Below are positions 32,305-40,346 of a stretch of 64,000 nt of DNA, piece by piece. How positions within the stretch are numbered: the first letter of the stretch is position 1; each line of letters begins with the position of its first letter. The stretch is from SZUA-36 sp963774415 (lineage in GTDB: Bacteria > Pseudomonadota > Gammaproteobacteria > Xanthomonadales > SZUA-36). The notes under the pieces are model-generated. The model saw only the letters and a program-made list of their open reading frames with translations, searched no databases and had not been told where the DNA came from. The position numbers and the translations under genes are program-made. The DNA lies in assembly GCA_963774415.1 (NCBI GenBank), contig CAVZEU010000001.1, forward strand, positions 248,001 through 312,000, in the 5' to 3' direction.

Positions 32305-34451
32305 ACCAGGCTCAGGCTCTTCAGTTTTCCCGCGGTGCGCCAGTTTTTTCTGTGGCTGGACTGCGCGGTGTGGCTGAAGCGGACGGTGAGAAAATTGTTG
32401 CCCTTGTGCAGCACGCCGGCCGGAACCGGGATGCGGAATGCGGTCCACTGGGTGGATTTTTTCAGTTTGTAGGTCTTCGGCAAGGCCCGGTGGTTGAGTT
32501 CCAGCGTGAAGGATTGCACGTCCTCGTCCATGAAATCCGGCATCATCAGTTTCATTTCGATTACGGCGGCTTTGGCCGGGTGTTCCGTGCCCAGCAGGAG
32601 CGAGAATTCGGAGCCGGCGATCCAGGCATACTCGGCATCCGGATTGGCGCGATTGAGGCTCAACCCGCGGCTGGTATCCGACACCGAGTCGTAATTGACG
32701 GCCGGGTAAGCGTGGGGCGCCAGGTGCCGGTCGAACATGGCATCGAGCGACCAGTGGCCGAGGTCCTGAACCGGCCCGTCAACTTTCCAGGTCACGTAGG
32801 AAATGGGTTTGCCGTCCCAGAACTCGCGGCTGTTGAAACGCATGAAGTAACGGGGCCTTTTGGCATCCGGGTCGATGCGGCTGACCGCTTCACCTGCAAA
32901 ATTCCCTTCGATGCCGACCAGGTCCAGGGCCGTGGGCGCGATATCCAGGAAGTAGGTTGGCAGTTCGCTGACCCTGAATGGCGCGTTGGCGTTCAGCGGC
33001 TTGATCATGAAAGCGGGCCGCGACGGCCCGAGCACACCCCTGCGTATGCTGCCGTTGGCGCCCTGTCCCCGGACGTCGTCGGGCATGATGTTGACGCCGT
33101 GGTCGCCGGTAATGACGATGGCTGTCTGGTCGTAAATGCCCAGTTGGCGCAGGCGATCGGCAAAATGGGCGATTCCGGTCAACACGCACAGAGCCTGGTT
33201 GTAATATTGCTTCCGGGTGCGCTTAAGGTCACGTTGATAGACGCAGTTCGCGTCCCAGTGCGGCGGTATGTGGGTGCCGATATAGTGGTACCACTTGTAG
33301 CGGGGCCGGTCGCCGGCGACGACCATATGTTCGGTCCACTCCCGCAGGACCGGGTCGGGCCACGGCGACGATCCGTCGAGCGTGGTGTCGGAGAACAACC
33401 AGTTGCCGCCGTTGTATATTTTCTCCTTCAGGAACATTGGCACGTGGCGGAACAGCGTCAGGTCGGCGACCAGCCGGAGACCGTAACTGGCGCGTTTGTC
33501 CTTGTAGCGGAAATAGCCGCGTGACTTCAGGTCATTGAACGGCCGCACCACGCAGCTACTCGCACCCGGCAGGCAGAACATCGGCGATATGGTCAGAAAA
33601 TCCAGCCTGAACCCATGTTGCAGCAATTGCTCCGGGTAGGCGTAGCGCCTCACGTTACCGATAACGCGTTTGAGGTCGTAACCGCCCTCAAGGTCAAACG
33701 GGCGGCCGGTGAACATCGCCGGCACGGCCGGCGCGGTACCCTGGTACATGCCGACATGGTTTTCAAACAGGGTAAAACCGGCGAGTTTTTTTGCCAGCTG
33801 CGGGTGTTCATCCAGAACCTGCCGGGCAAAATCCTCCTGGAAGCCGTCGGGCAGCAGGTGCACCAGGTTGAGCTTGCTGGAAAACTGGAACACGTCCGTG
33901 CTGACGTCGTCGTCGGCCAGCCCCAGCGGGGCGCGGTCCTGCTGGTTCAGCAGCGCCGGTACGACCAGCAGCAGGGAGGATAGCGCCGGTACCAGGGTGA
34001 GCGGGAGCGGAAGGTTCCTGAGCCGGCTCAACAACCAGTAGAAAAGCGGGAACGCAAGCAGCCAGCCGATCCACTCCGCCCAGAATTTCCAGCCGTATTG
34101 ACGCCAATCGACAGGCTCGCCATTGAACGCGCCGTAATTGAACAGGTCGTGCACGACGTTGCCCTGGACCGCCAGCACGAAGGCGCCGGCCAGCGCCACC
34201 GTCGCCAGACCCCTGGCAAACGATGTTTTCGACGACAGGTACAGCGACAGGAAGCTGAGCGCCAGGACGATAGTGAGCGAAACCGCGGAGAACGCGAGCG
34301 GACCGAAGCCGATATCGTCGCGGTTTGCCAGCAGAACCAGCAGGGGGCTGGCGAAGCCGATGCCGAAATAGAGTGAGAAAAAGCAGAAGAAGCGGCTGAG
34401 CATCGATGCCGAAAGCTTGGCTCGCGGTGTCGATTTGGGCGGGGCGGTCAT
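32298..34451 (-). CDS. Membrane sulfatase-like hydrolase/transferase, paralogue 2
   Basis: A 717-residue protein with the same plan as the one at 26055-28298: five or six N-terminal helices (to about 185), an alkaline-phosphatase-superfamily domain (LNLVHLLPDGFQ, GTAPAVPAMFTGR, IVITGDHGVNIMPDD, YFLDIAPTALDLV) and a beta-rich C-terminal region after about residue 560. It shares segments such as FLKEKIYNGGNWLF with FLRKKIYGGGDWLL of its paralogue. No CxPSR sulfatase motif is present. Probably an inner-membrane enzyme with a periplasmic catalytic domain that modifies or cleaves a surface glycan. Confidence 0.82.
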   Translation of the reverse strand: MTAPPKSTPRAKLSASMLSRFFCFFSLYFGIGFASPLLVLLANRDDIGFGPLAFSAVSLTIVLALSFLSLYLSSKTSFARGLATVALAGAFVLAVQGNVVHDLFNYGAFNGEPVDWRQYGWKFWAEWIGWLLAFPLFYWLLSRLRNLPLPLTLVPALSSLLLVVPALLNQQDRAPLGLADDDVSTDVFQFSSKLNLVHLLPDGFQEDFARQVLDEHPQLAKKLAGFTLFENHVGMYQGTAPAVPAMFTGRPFDLEGGYDLKRVIGNVRRYAYPEQLLQHGFRLDFLTISPMFCLPGASSCVVRPFNDLKSRGYFRYKDKRASYGLRLVADLTLFRHVPMFLKEKIYNGGNWLFSDTTLDGSSPWPDPVLREWTEHMVVAGDRPRYKWYHYIGTHIPPHWDANCVYQRDLKRTRKQYYNQALCVLTGIAHFADRLRQLGIYDQTAIVITGDHGVNIMPDDVRGQGANGSIRRGVLGPSRPAFMIKPLNANAPFRVSELPTYFLDIAPTALDLVGIEGNFAGEAVSRIDPDAKRPRYFMRFNSREFWDGKPISYVTWKVDGPVQDLGHWSLDAMFDRHLAPHAYPAVNYDSVSDTSRGLSLNRANPDAEYAWIAGSEFSLLLGTEHPAKAAVIEMKLMMPDFMDEDVQSFTLELNHRALPKTYKLKKSTQWTAFRIPVPAGVLHKGNNFLTVRFSHTAQSSHRKNWRTAGKLKSLSLVQ

Positions 34452-34504
34452 TCTAATCGTTATTGCAGGCTTGGCGACAAGGTCTCAGACTGCCCGGCTC
34501 CCGG

Positions 34505-36280
34505 TCAGTTCCGGTGCTTGAGCGCGAAGCGTCTTTTCTGCGAATAGGGAAATACGTCGGCCTGCTCGCCGGCCTCGATGCCGGCCTTGATGCGGTTCCA
34601 CCAGTCGGTGTCGAGCAGGTCCGAGTGATATTGCATGAATAACTGTAAATCATCCTCCCTGCTGAAGAAAAAGGGTGTGAACGTTTCCGGAAACACGTCG
34701 TTCGCGCCGACCGAGTACCAGGCCGTGTCGAGCATCTCTTCTTCATAGCTCGGTGCCGGCGGTATGCGGCGAAAATTACACTGGGTGATGTAACTGATTT
34801 CATCGTAGTCGTAAAAAACGACGCGCCCGGTGCGGGTCACGCCGAAGTTTTTCTTCAGCATGTCGCCGGGAAAGATGTTGGCGCCCGCCATGTCCCGGAT
34901 GGCCTGGCCGTAATCCCGGATTGCCCGCTGACGCTCGCTGCCGTCCGCGTGGGCGAGAAAGCGGTCCAGCGGTTCCATGCGGCGCTCGATATAAACATGA
35001 CGGATGATCAGCTTGTCACCGACCTCGTCGATCGATGCAGCGGTCGACGAGCGCAGCTCGGCCAGCAGGCTGGGTTCGATCCGGTCGAGATCGATGGCCA
35101 CGTTCGAATATTCGAGCGTATCGGCCAGCCTGCCTACGCGGTCGTGAAACTTGACGAGCTGGTACTTGTCCCGCACCTCCTTGCGCGTGACCGTCTTCGG
35201 CGGATCGAAATGGTCGCGAATGATTTTGAAGACGAAACCGAACGAGGGCAGGGTGAATACCAGCATGACCATGCCACGCACGCCGGGGGCGAATTGAAAA
35301 TTGTCCTGCGAATGCCGCAGGTGGTACTGCATTTCACGGTAGAACAAGGTCTTGGCCTGCTTTTGCAGACCCAGCATGGCGTACAGGTCGACCGGTGATT
35401 TGCCCGGCATGATGGACAGCAGGAAACGGACATACGCTGACGGCACTTCCATGTCGACGAGGAAATAGGCGCGCGAAAAACTGAAGACGATGGAAACGTC
35501 CTTGCGCCGCATCAGGGCCGTGTCGACGTAGAGTTCGAGTTTCTCGTTCAGCAGCAACGGTATGACCAGGGCCTGCTGGCTGTCGCCGTTGATGATGCGG
35601 CAAACGATGTAGGCCGCCTTGTTGCGGTAGAAAAGGGAGGCCAGCACCTGTATCTGGAAATTTGGCCGGGCCCGCCAGTTCTTTTTCCGGTGCCGCAGTA
35701 TGGCCTGTTGCAGCCAGCGGATGTCGCGGCGCAGGTCGGCAAAATCGTTGCGCAGGCCGAAGCCGGTGACGATCTGCAGCAGGCAGCGCCGCAGTCCGTC
35801 CTGTAACGGGTAGTAGCTGCGGTAGTTGGGGGTCGCCCCGTGCAGGTGGGCCGTGCTCATCGTGGGCCGCCAGAAGATATGCCTGTTATTATAGTAATCT
35901 CTGTGAAGTACTCTGTAAGCAACTGAATTATAAAATGTTTCTGCACACTCTGCCTGGAGATGGTTCATCAGCATCGATATGTAGGCCGCCTTGATTCGCG
36001 GCCACAGGGAAGAGTCGGCAGCCGCTTCCGGATAGTTTTTATCGAGCCGTTCCACGGTTTCGATGACCCGCGCCTGGTAACCGTTGATCCGCTCCCGCGC
36101 GGCCTCGTGAATGCGCGCCCATTCGGCCTCCTCGAAACTGGCCTTGGCCTGCAGGCTGAACTGCCTGAACAGGCGGTAGTGCTTGTCGAAACCGGCCAGG
36201 ATGGTGCCGGCGATCGCGGCCGCCATGCCGTCAGGCGAGCCGCCGCCGTGCGCCTGTCGTTGTTCGGTAACCTGGTTCAA
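34505..36280 (-). CDS. aceK: Isocitrate dehydrogenase kinase/phosphatase
   Basis: A 591-residue AceK, which phosphorylates and dephosphorylates isocitrate dehydrogenase to divide carbon between the TCA cycle and the glyoxylate shunt. Matching segments include TILAGFDKHYRLF, the ATP-site loop GVRGMVMLVFTLPSFGFVFKIIRD, and DMLKKNFGVTRTGRVVFYDYDEI. The start is TTG at 36280, preceded by AAGGCGGG and overlapping the previous stop (TTGA); an ATG at 36226 would match the E. coli N-terminus better but has no ribosome binding site. aceA/aceB are not adjacent. Confidence 0.97.
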   Translation of the reverse strand: MNQVTEQRQAHGGGSPDGMAAAIAGTILAGFDKHYRLFRQFSLQAKASFEEAEWARIHEAARERINGYQARVIETVERLDKNYPEAAADSSLWPRIKAAYISMLMNHLQAECAETFYNSVAYRVLHRDYYNNRHIFWRPTMSTAHLHGATPNYRSYYPLQDGLRRCLLQIVTGFGLRNDFADLRRDIRWLQQAILRHRKKNWRARPNFQIQVLASLFYRNKAAYIVCRIINGDSQQALVIPLLLNEKLELYVDTALMRRKDVSIVFSFSRAYFLVDMEVPSAYVRFLLSIMPGKSPVDLYAMLGLQKQAKTLFYREMQYHLRHSQDNFQFAPGVRGMVMLVFTLPSFGFVFKIIRDHFDPPKTVTRKEVRDKYQLVKFHDRVGRLADTLEYSNVAIDLDRIEPSLLAELRSSTAASIDEVGDKLIIRHVYIERRMEPLDRFLAHADGSERQRAIRDYGQAIRDMAGANIFPGDMLKKNFGVTRTGRVVFYDYDEISYITQCNFRRIPPAPSYEEEMLDTAWYSVGANDVFPETFTPFFFSREDDLQLFMQYHSDLLDTDWWNRIKAGIEAGEQADVFPYSQKRRFALKHRN

Positions 36281-37044
36281 CCTGCCCGCCTTTTAGCCGC
36301 TGCAATGCATGTTCGAAACCCGTCGTGTTCGCCGAGATACCGCAGCATCTCCCCGGCCCATAGTTTGCAGGCATCCGCGGCCGGATGAAACCCGTCCTGG
36401 CAAAACCCGTGACGGTCGGCGTCGATGCGGCTTTCGAGATGGTACATGCACTCACGTTGCCGGATGGTCTCCTTGCCGGCTTGGTCCAGCATCGTCGCAC
36501 GCCGGCCCAACGCCAGGCGCAACGGTCCCCGGAGCAACGGGAAGCGCGCCATTGGCGGCAGGCCCAGCAGCAGCACGCAGGCGCCGGGCCAGCGCCTGCG
36601 CACGGCATCGAGCGAACGTTCCAGGCCGGAGCGCCAGGCGTCGAGGGTGGTCAGCCCGGTAACGTCGTTGACCCCGATCGATACCAGTACGAAGTCGGGC
36701 GCGTTGGCGGCATGCTGCGCCTGCAGCATCTGGGGAAGGTCGGCCACGGCAGCGCCGTTCTCGCCCTCGAGTTGCCAATGCACGCTCAGCGCGTAACGGC
36801 CGGCCAGCTCGCCGGCAAACTGCACTGGCAATGTCTCTCGGGTCGATTCGAGACCCACACCGGCAATGATGGAATCGCCGACCGCGAGCAGGTGCAGCGC
36901 CGCCCCGCGGCCCTCCGTGCCGGTAGTCGGGCCCGCAGCCGGCGGCAGGCGAATGGCAGTGCGGCGCAGCCACAGACCCTGTACAAGCGCCACGGGCAGC
37001 AAGAGCCAATAGAGCATTCGGACTGGCCAGCGCGGTGTCAGCAT
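36277..37044 (-). CDS. SGNH/GDSL-type hydrolase
   Basis: A 255-residue esterase-fold protein with an N-terminal transmembrane anchor (MLYWLLLPVALVQGLW). Block I is LLAVGDSIIAG with the nucleophile serine, block III is VLVSIGVNDVTG, and block V is DGFHPAAD with the catalytic Asp/His. Substrates in this family range from lysophospholipids to acylated glycans. ATG 37044 is chosen for its hydrophobic N-terminus; a GTG at 37071 would add nine residues. The stop overlaps the aceK start by three bases, so the two are co-translated, which is unusual for aceK. Confidence 0.88.
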   Translation of the reverse strand: MLTPRWPVRMLYWLLLPVALVQGLWLRRTAIRLPPAAGPTTGTEGRGAALHLLAVGDSIIAGVGLESTRETLPVQFAGELAGRYALSVHWQLEGENGAAVADLPQMLQAQHAANAPDFVLVSIGVNDVTGLTTLDAWRSGLERSLDAVRRRWPGACVLLLGLPPMARFPLLRGPLRLALGRRATMLDQAGKETIRQRECMYHLESRIDADRHGFCQDGFHPAADACKLWAGEMLRYLGEHDGFRTCIAAAKRRAG

Positions 37045-37134
37045 ACCGGTTTCATCCCGCCATGCCGCCACGGATTCGTGCGCGGTCCCCGGAGTGCGTG
37101 TGCGTTCCGGCCCGGACGGGCGTCGCCAGGCAAT

Positions 37135-39225
37135 TCAGGGAAAACGATAGTCGAGCCATGTGCCGATATTCCTGCCAGGTGCGTCGATCCCGGAAGCGTG
37201 CTCACGGTAGCCGCTGTCGCCCAGGTTTTCCAGCCGTAAGCCCAGCCGCAGTCCGGCGCTCGGCTGCCAATGGATACCAACGTTGATTGTTGCCCAACCC
37301 GGTGTACCGCGGGGGTCGATACGAGGGTCCTGGGCATCGCGCGGGCTGAGGCGATTCTGGCGGCTTGCGAACAGCGTGTAGGGTTCGATCGTCCATGTAT
37401 CCGTCAGGCGGTAGCGCAGGCCGAGCCGGCCATTGAGCGGCGGTATCCTGTCGGCCGGGTAAACCTGCCCGCCGTCACGTTCCTTGCCGTGCGTGTAGTT
37501 GAGTGTCATGAAGGCCCGTGCCCGCGCGGACGGCGACCAGTCGAGCCGGGCCTCCAGCCCGTAGATCACGGCCCGGCTGCGGTTTTCGCTGCGCACGACG
37601 ATACGGCCTCCCGGCGTGGTCTCCCCGGTGGCAACGGAGGTAATCTTGTCGGCGTAGTCCATGCGAAACGCGAATAGTTCCAGCTCGGTCTCGTCGGCTT
37701 CCAGCTTGATGCCCGCGTCATAGCTGATGACCGTTTCCGGGCCCAGGTTCGGATTGGCGACGTTGTAGCGGTTGCCCGGGCGCGGCCCCAGCGTCGCCAG
37801 GTCGAATATGTTCGGCGGCCGAAAGCCGCGGCCGATGTTGGCGACGAGCTTGATGTCCGGATGCACGGTATAGACCGCGTGCACGTCACCGGTCAGGTCG
37901 GCCGGCTGCAGGCGAACGGCGGCGTATTCGGCGGTCCCGGGCAGGGCAATGTCGAACCAGCTGTAGCGCAAGCCGGTCCTCAGCTCCAGTTGCCCCAGGG
38001 CCGGCCATTCGGCAGAGGCATAGAGCGCGGACGAGTCCATCGTAGCGCCATCGGGAAAGCGGCTGCGGACCGGGGTCAGAATGCTCGTATCGCCGCTGCT
38101 TTCGAACCTGTGGCTGTCGATGTCATCGCTGTAGTATTCCGCGCCCCACACCAGGCGGGTGCCTGCGGGCAGCGTTGAATTGACTTGCAGCGACAGCCCG
38201 TCCAGCGTGCTGCGGTTCATTTCGGTGACGACGACGGGACTCAGGAAGGCCTGGCTCAGACGGTCATCCGTGATCACCTGGCGTGCCGCATGGGCTTCGA
38301 ATTGATCGAACCAGGCGGCAATGCCCTCAAGGCGCAGGCGGGCATGGATGAACTCACGCCGGTTCGGTTTGAACAGGAATTGCCGCGACGACGGCTCGGT
38401 CTGGCCAAAGCCCGCCGCCAGTTCGTCGTATCGGGGCGTCGACGGCTGCTCCATGGCCTGGGCGGACAGCATCAGGCTGAAGCGGTCGCCAGTCCCGAGC
38501 AGAAACTTGAGGTCGGCGGCCCGCGAGCGATAACCCGAGGGGCTCAACTTCACGCCGCGGCCGGACCGGCGGGAGCCATGGCGCTGATAGCTGGCGCCGC
38601 CGGCGATGCCCAGGCCGCTGCGGCCGCCGCGGCTGCGGACACTGAACGCCAGGCCGTTGTCGACGCTGTCGTAACTGCCGTAGATCCGGCTTTGCTGCTG
38701 CCAGGTGCGGGTGTCGTATTCCGGATCGGCGGTGAAGATTTGCATCACGCCGCCCATGGCGTCGGCCCCGTACAGGCTGCCCTGGGCGCCGCGAACGATC
38801 TCCACGCTGGCCGCCGCGAAGGCGTCGACGAGCCCCAGGTACTGGTTCGGCGCGTTACGGAAGAGGGCGTTGTTGAGCCGCATGCCATCGATCATGTGCA
38901 ACACCTGGGAGCCCTTCAGGCCGCGGATGATCGGCACGCCCTGGCCCGGGGTCGTTTGCTGGAAGAACACGCCCGGCTCCCCGCGCAAGGCCGAAGCGAT
39001 GACACCCGGCCTGGCGGCGAGCAGCTTGTCAGAATCGATGCGGGTGACGGCGGCAGCCACTTCGAGGTCGCTTCTTTTCGAGCGCGTCGCCGTCACGTAT
39101 ACCTGTTCCAGCGGGCCCGGTTCAGGGTCTTCGCCCGGTGACGCTGCGAAGGCGCTCACGGACATCGGGGCAAAGAGCGATATGGCCGGCGCCATCAGCA
39201 GTGCCCGGCAGTCGGAGAAGTTCAT
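37135..39225 (-). CDS. TonB-dependent outer-membrane receptor
   Basis: A 696-residue receptor with a signal peptide (to about 28, AFA), a TonB-box-like segment VYVTATR, a plug domain (PGVIASALRGEPGVFFQQ, PIIRGLKGSQVLHMIDGMRLNNALFR, VEIVRGAQGSLYGADAMGGVMQIFT) and a 22-strand-type barrel. The C-terminal landmark is ANIGRGFRPPNIFDLATLGPRPGNRYNVANPNLGPE, and the protein ends WLDYRFP. Plug and FRPPN region resemble haem/siderophore and vitamin B12 receptors. No transport partner is adjacent, so the ligand is unknown. Confidence 0.94.
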   Translation of the reverse strand: MNFSDCRALLMAPAISLFAPMSVSAFAASPGEDPEPGPLEQVYVTATRSKRSDLEVAAAVTRIDSDKLLAARPGVIASALRGEPGVFFQQTTPGQGVPIIRGLKGSQVLHMIDGMRLNNALFRNAPNQYLGLVDAFAAASVEIVRGAQGSLYGADAMGGVMQIFTADPEYDTRTWQQQSRIYGSYDSVDNGLAFSVRSRGGRSGLGIAGGASYQRHGSRRSGRGVKLSPSGYRSRAADLKFLLGTGDRFSLMLSAQAMEQPSTPRYDELAAGFGQTEPSSRQFLFKPNRREFIHARLRLEGIAAWFDQFEAHAARQVITDDRLSQAFLSPVVVTEMNRSTLDGLSLQVNSTLPAGTRLVWGAEYYSDDIDSHRFESSGDTSILTPVRSRFPDGATMDSSALYASAEWPALGQLELRTGLRYSWFDIALPGTAEYAAVRLQPADLTGDVHAVYTVHPDIKLVANIGRGFRPPNIFDLATLGPRPGNRYNVANPNLGPETVISYDAGIKLEADETELELFAFRMDYADKITSVATGETTPGGRIVVRSENRSRAVIYGLEARLDWSPSARARAFMTLNYTHGKERDGGQVYPADRIPPLNGRLGLRYRLTDTWTIEPYTLFASRQNRLSPRDAQDPRIDPRGTPGWATINVGIHWQPSAGLRLGLRLENLGDSGYREHASGIDAPGRNIGTWLDYRFP

Positions 39226-39333
39226 CCAGGGGCTTGGTCAGGGGTTGTAGAAGGTGCACTGATTTTGCCACATTGACAGCACAAAAGCAGTACAGCGTTT
39301 ATACTACAGGCCGTTCCTCGGGCGGGAGTGATT

Positions 39334-40332
39334 GTGGCCAACGTACTGACTTTGCGGCAACCGGGCGCGAGCGAAGACCGCGGTCTGGAACGCAACCCGG
39401 GCATGCGCTATCAGCCGGAATTGTTCACCGGTCTGCGCATCAACCGCAGCGCGGTGGAGCGCCGTGCGGCGACGGTCGCGAAACGCAGGTCGATCAAGCG
39501 CGATCAGCAAACGGCCTGGTTGCTCAAAGCCGTAACGCTGATCGATTTGACCACGCTGTCGGGCGACGACACACCGGGCCGGGTCAGGCGGCTTTGCCGC
39601 AAGGCGCGGCAACCGGTGCGCAAGGATATTCTTGCCGGGCTCGGCGCCGCGGAGCTGGATATCCACACCGCCGCGGTGTGCGTTTATCACAACCTCATAA
39701 CCACGGCCCGGGAGGAACTGGATGGGTCCGGGATTCCGGTGGCGGCCGTTTCAGCGGGTTTTCCCGCGGGCCAGATATCACTGCCGCTGAAACTGGCCCA
39801 GGTGCATGAATCGATCAAGGCGGGCGCGTCGGAAATCGATATCGTCATCAGCCGGTCCCGGGTGCTGACGGGCGACTGGAAGGGCCTCTACGATGAAGTT
39901 CGAGCCTACCGCGAAGCCTGCGGGCTGGCCCATTTGAAAACCATTCTCGCCACCGGTGAACTGGGCACGCTGACCAACGTCGCCAAGGCCAGCTGGGTGT
40001 GCATGCTGGCGGGCGCGGATTTCATCAAGACCAGCACCGGCAAGGAGCGAGTCAACGCCACGCTGGCCTGCAGCCTGGTGATGGTGCGCGCGATACGGGA
40101 ATATCACCGCCTGGCCGGCTACAAGGTGGGCTTCAAGCCCGCGGGAGGCATCGGCAAGGCCGGGGACGCCATCGCCTACATGGTATTGGTCAAGGAGGAA
40201 CTGGGTTGCGACTGGCTCGACCCGCGCCTGTTCCGCTTCGGCGCCAGCAGCCTGCTCGGCGACATCGAGCGGCAGCTCGAGCACCGCCTCAGCGGCAGCT
40301 ATTCGGCCGGCTTCCGTCACCCGTTGGGCTAA
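39334..40332 (+). CDS. deoC: Deoxyribose-phosphate aldolase
   Basis: A 332-residue DeoC splitting 2-deoxyribose-5-phosphate into glyceraldehyde-3-phosphate and acetaldehyde. The Schiff-base lysine is in AGADFIKTSTGK and the second essential lysine in VGFKPAGGIG; KAGASEIDIVIS is also typical. The N-terminal ~75 residues extend beyond the compact E. coli form, as in the longer eukaryote-like branch. GTG 39334 is preferred because GGGAG (39323-39327) is well placed; GTG 39328 is an alternative. The next gene, an aldehyde dehydrogenase, begins 14 bases later and could oxidise the acetaldehyde. Confidence 0.95.
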   Translation: MANVLTLRQPGASEDRGLERNPGMRYQPELFTGLRINRSAVERRAATVAKRRSIKRDQQTAWLLKAVTLIDLTTLSGDDTPGRVRRLCRKARQPVRKDILAGLGAAELDIHTAAVCVYHNLITTAREELDGSGIPVAAVSAGFPAGQISLPLKLAQVHESIKAGASEIDIVISRSRVLTGDWKGLYDEVRAYREACGLAHLKTILATGELGTLTNVAKASWVCMLAGADFIKTSTGKERVNATLACSLVMVRAIREYHRLAGYKVGFKPAGGIGKAGDAIAYMVLVKEELGCDWLDPRLFRFGASSLLGDIERQLEHRLSGSYSAGFRHPLG

Positions 40333-40346
40333 GGGGCCGCGAAGTA

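Noticed and set aside
26055..34451. Calling the two membrane proteins true sulfatases
   Set aside because: Neither has the CxPSR/CxxSR formylglycine motif. Their membrane helices and nucleophile region fit the wider alkaline-phosphatase superfamily, including phospho-transferases.
39273..39305. deoC promoter made of TTGACA (39273) and TATACT (39300)
   Set aside because: The 21-base spacer is too long for a normal sigma-70 promoter, and no better pair is evident.
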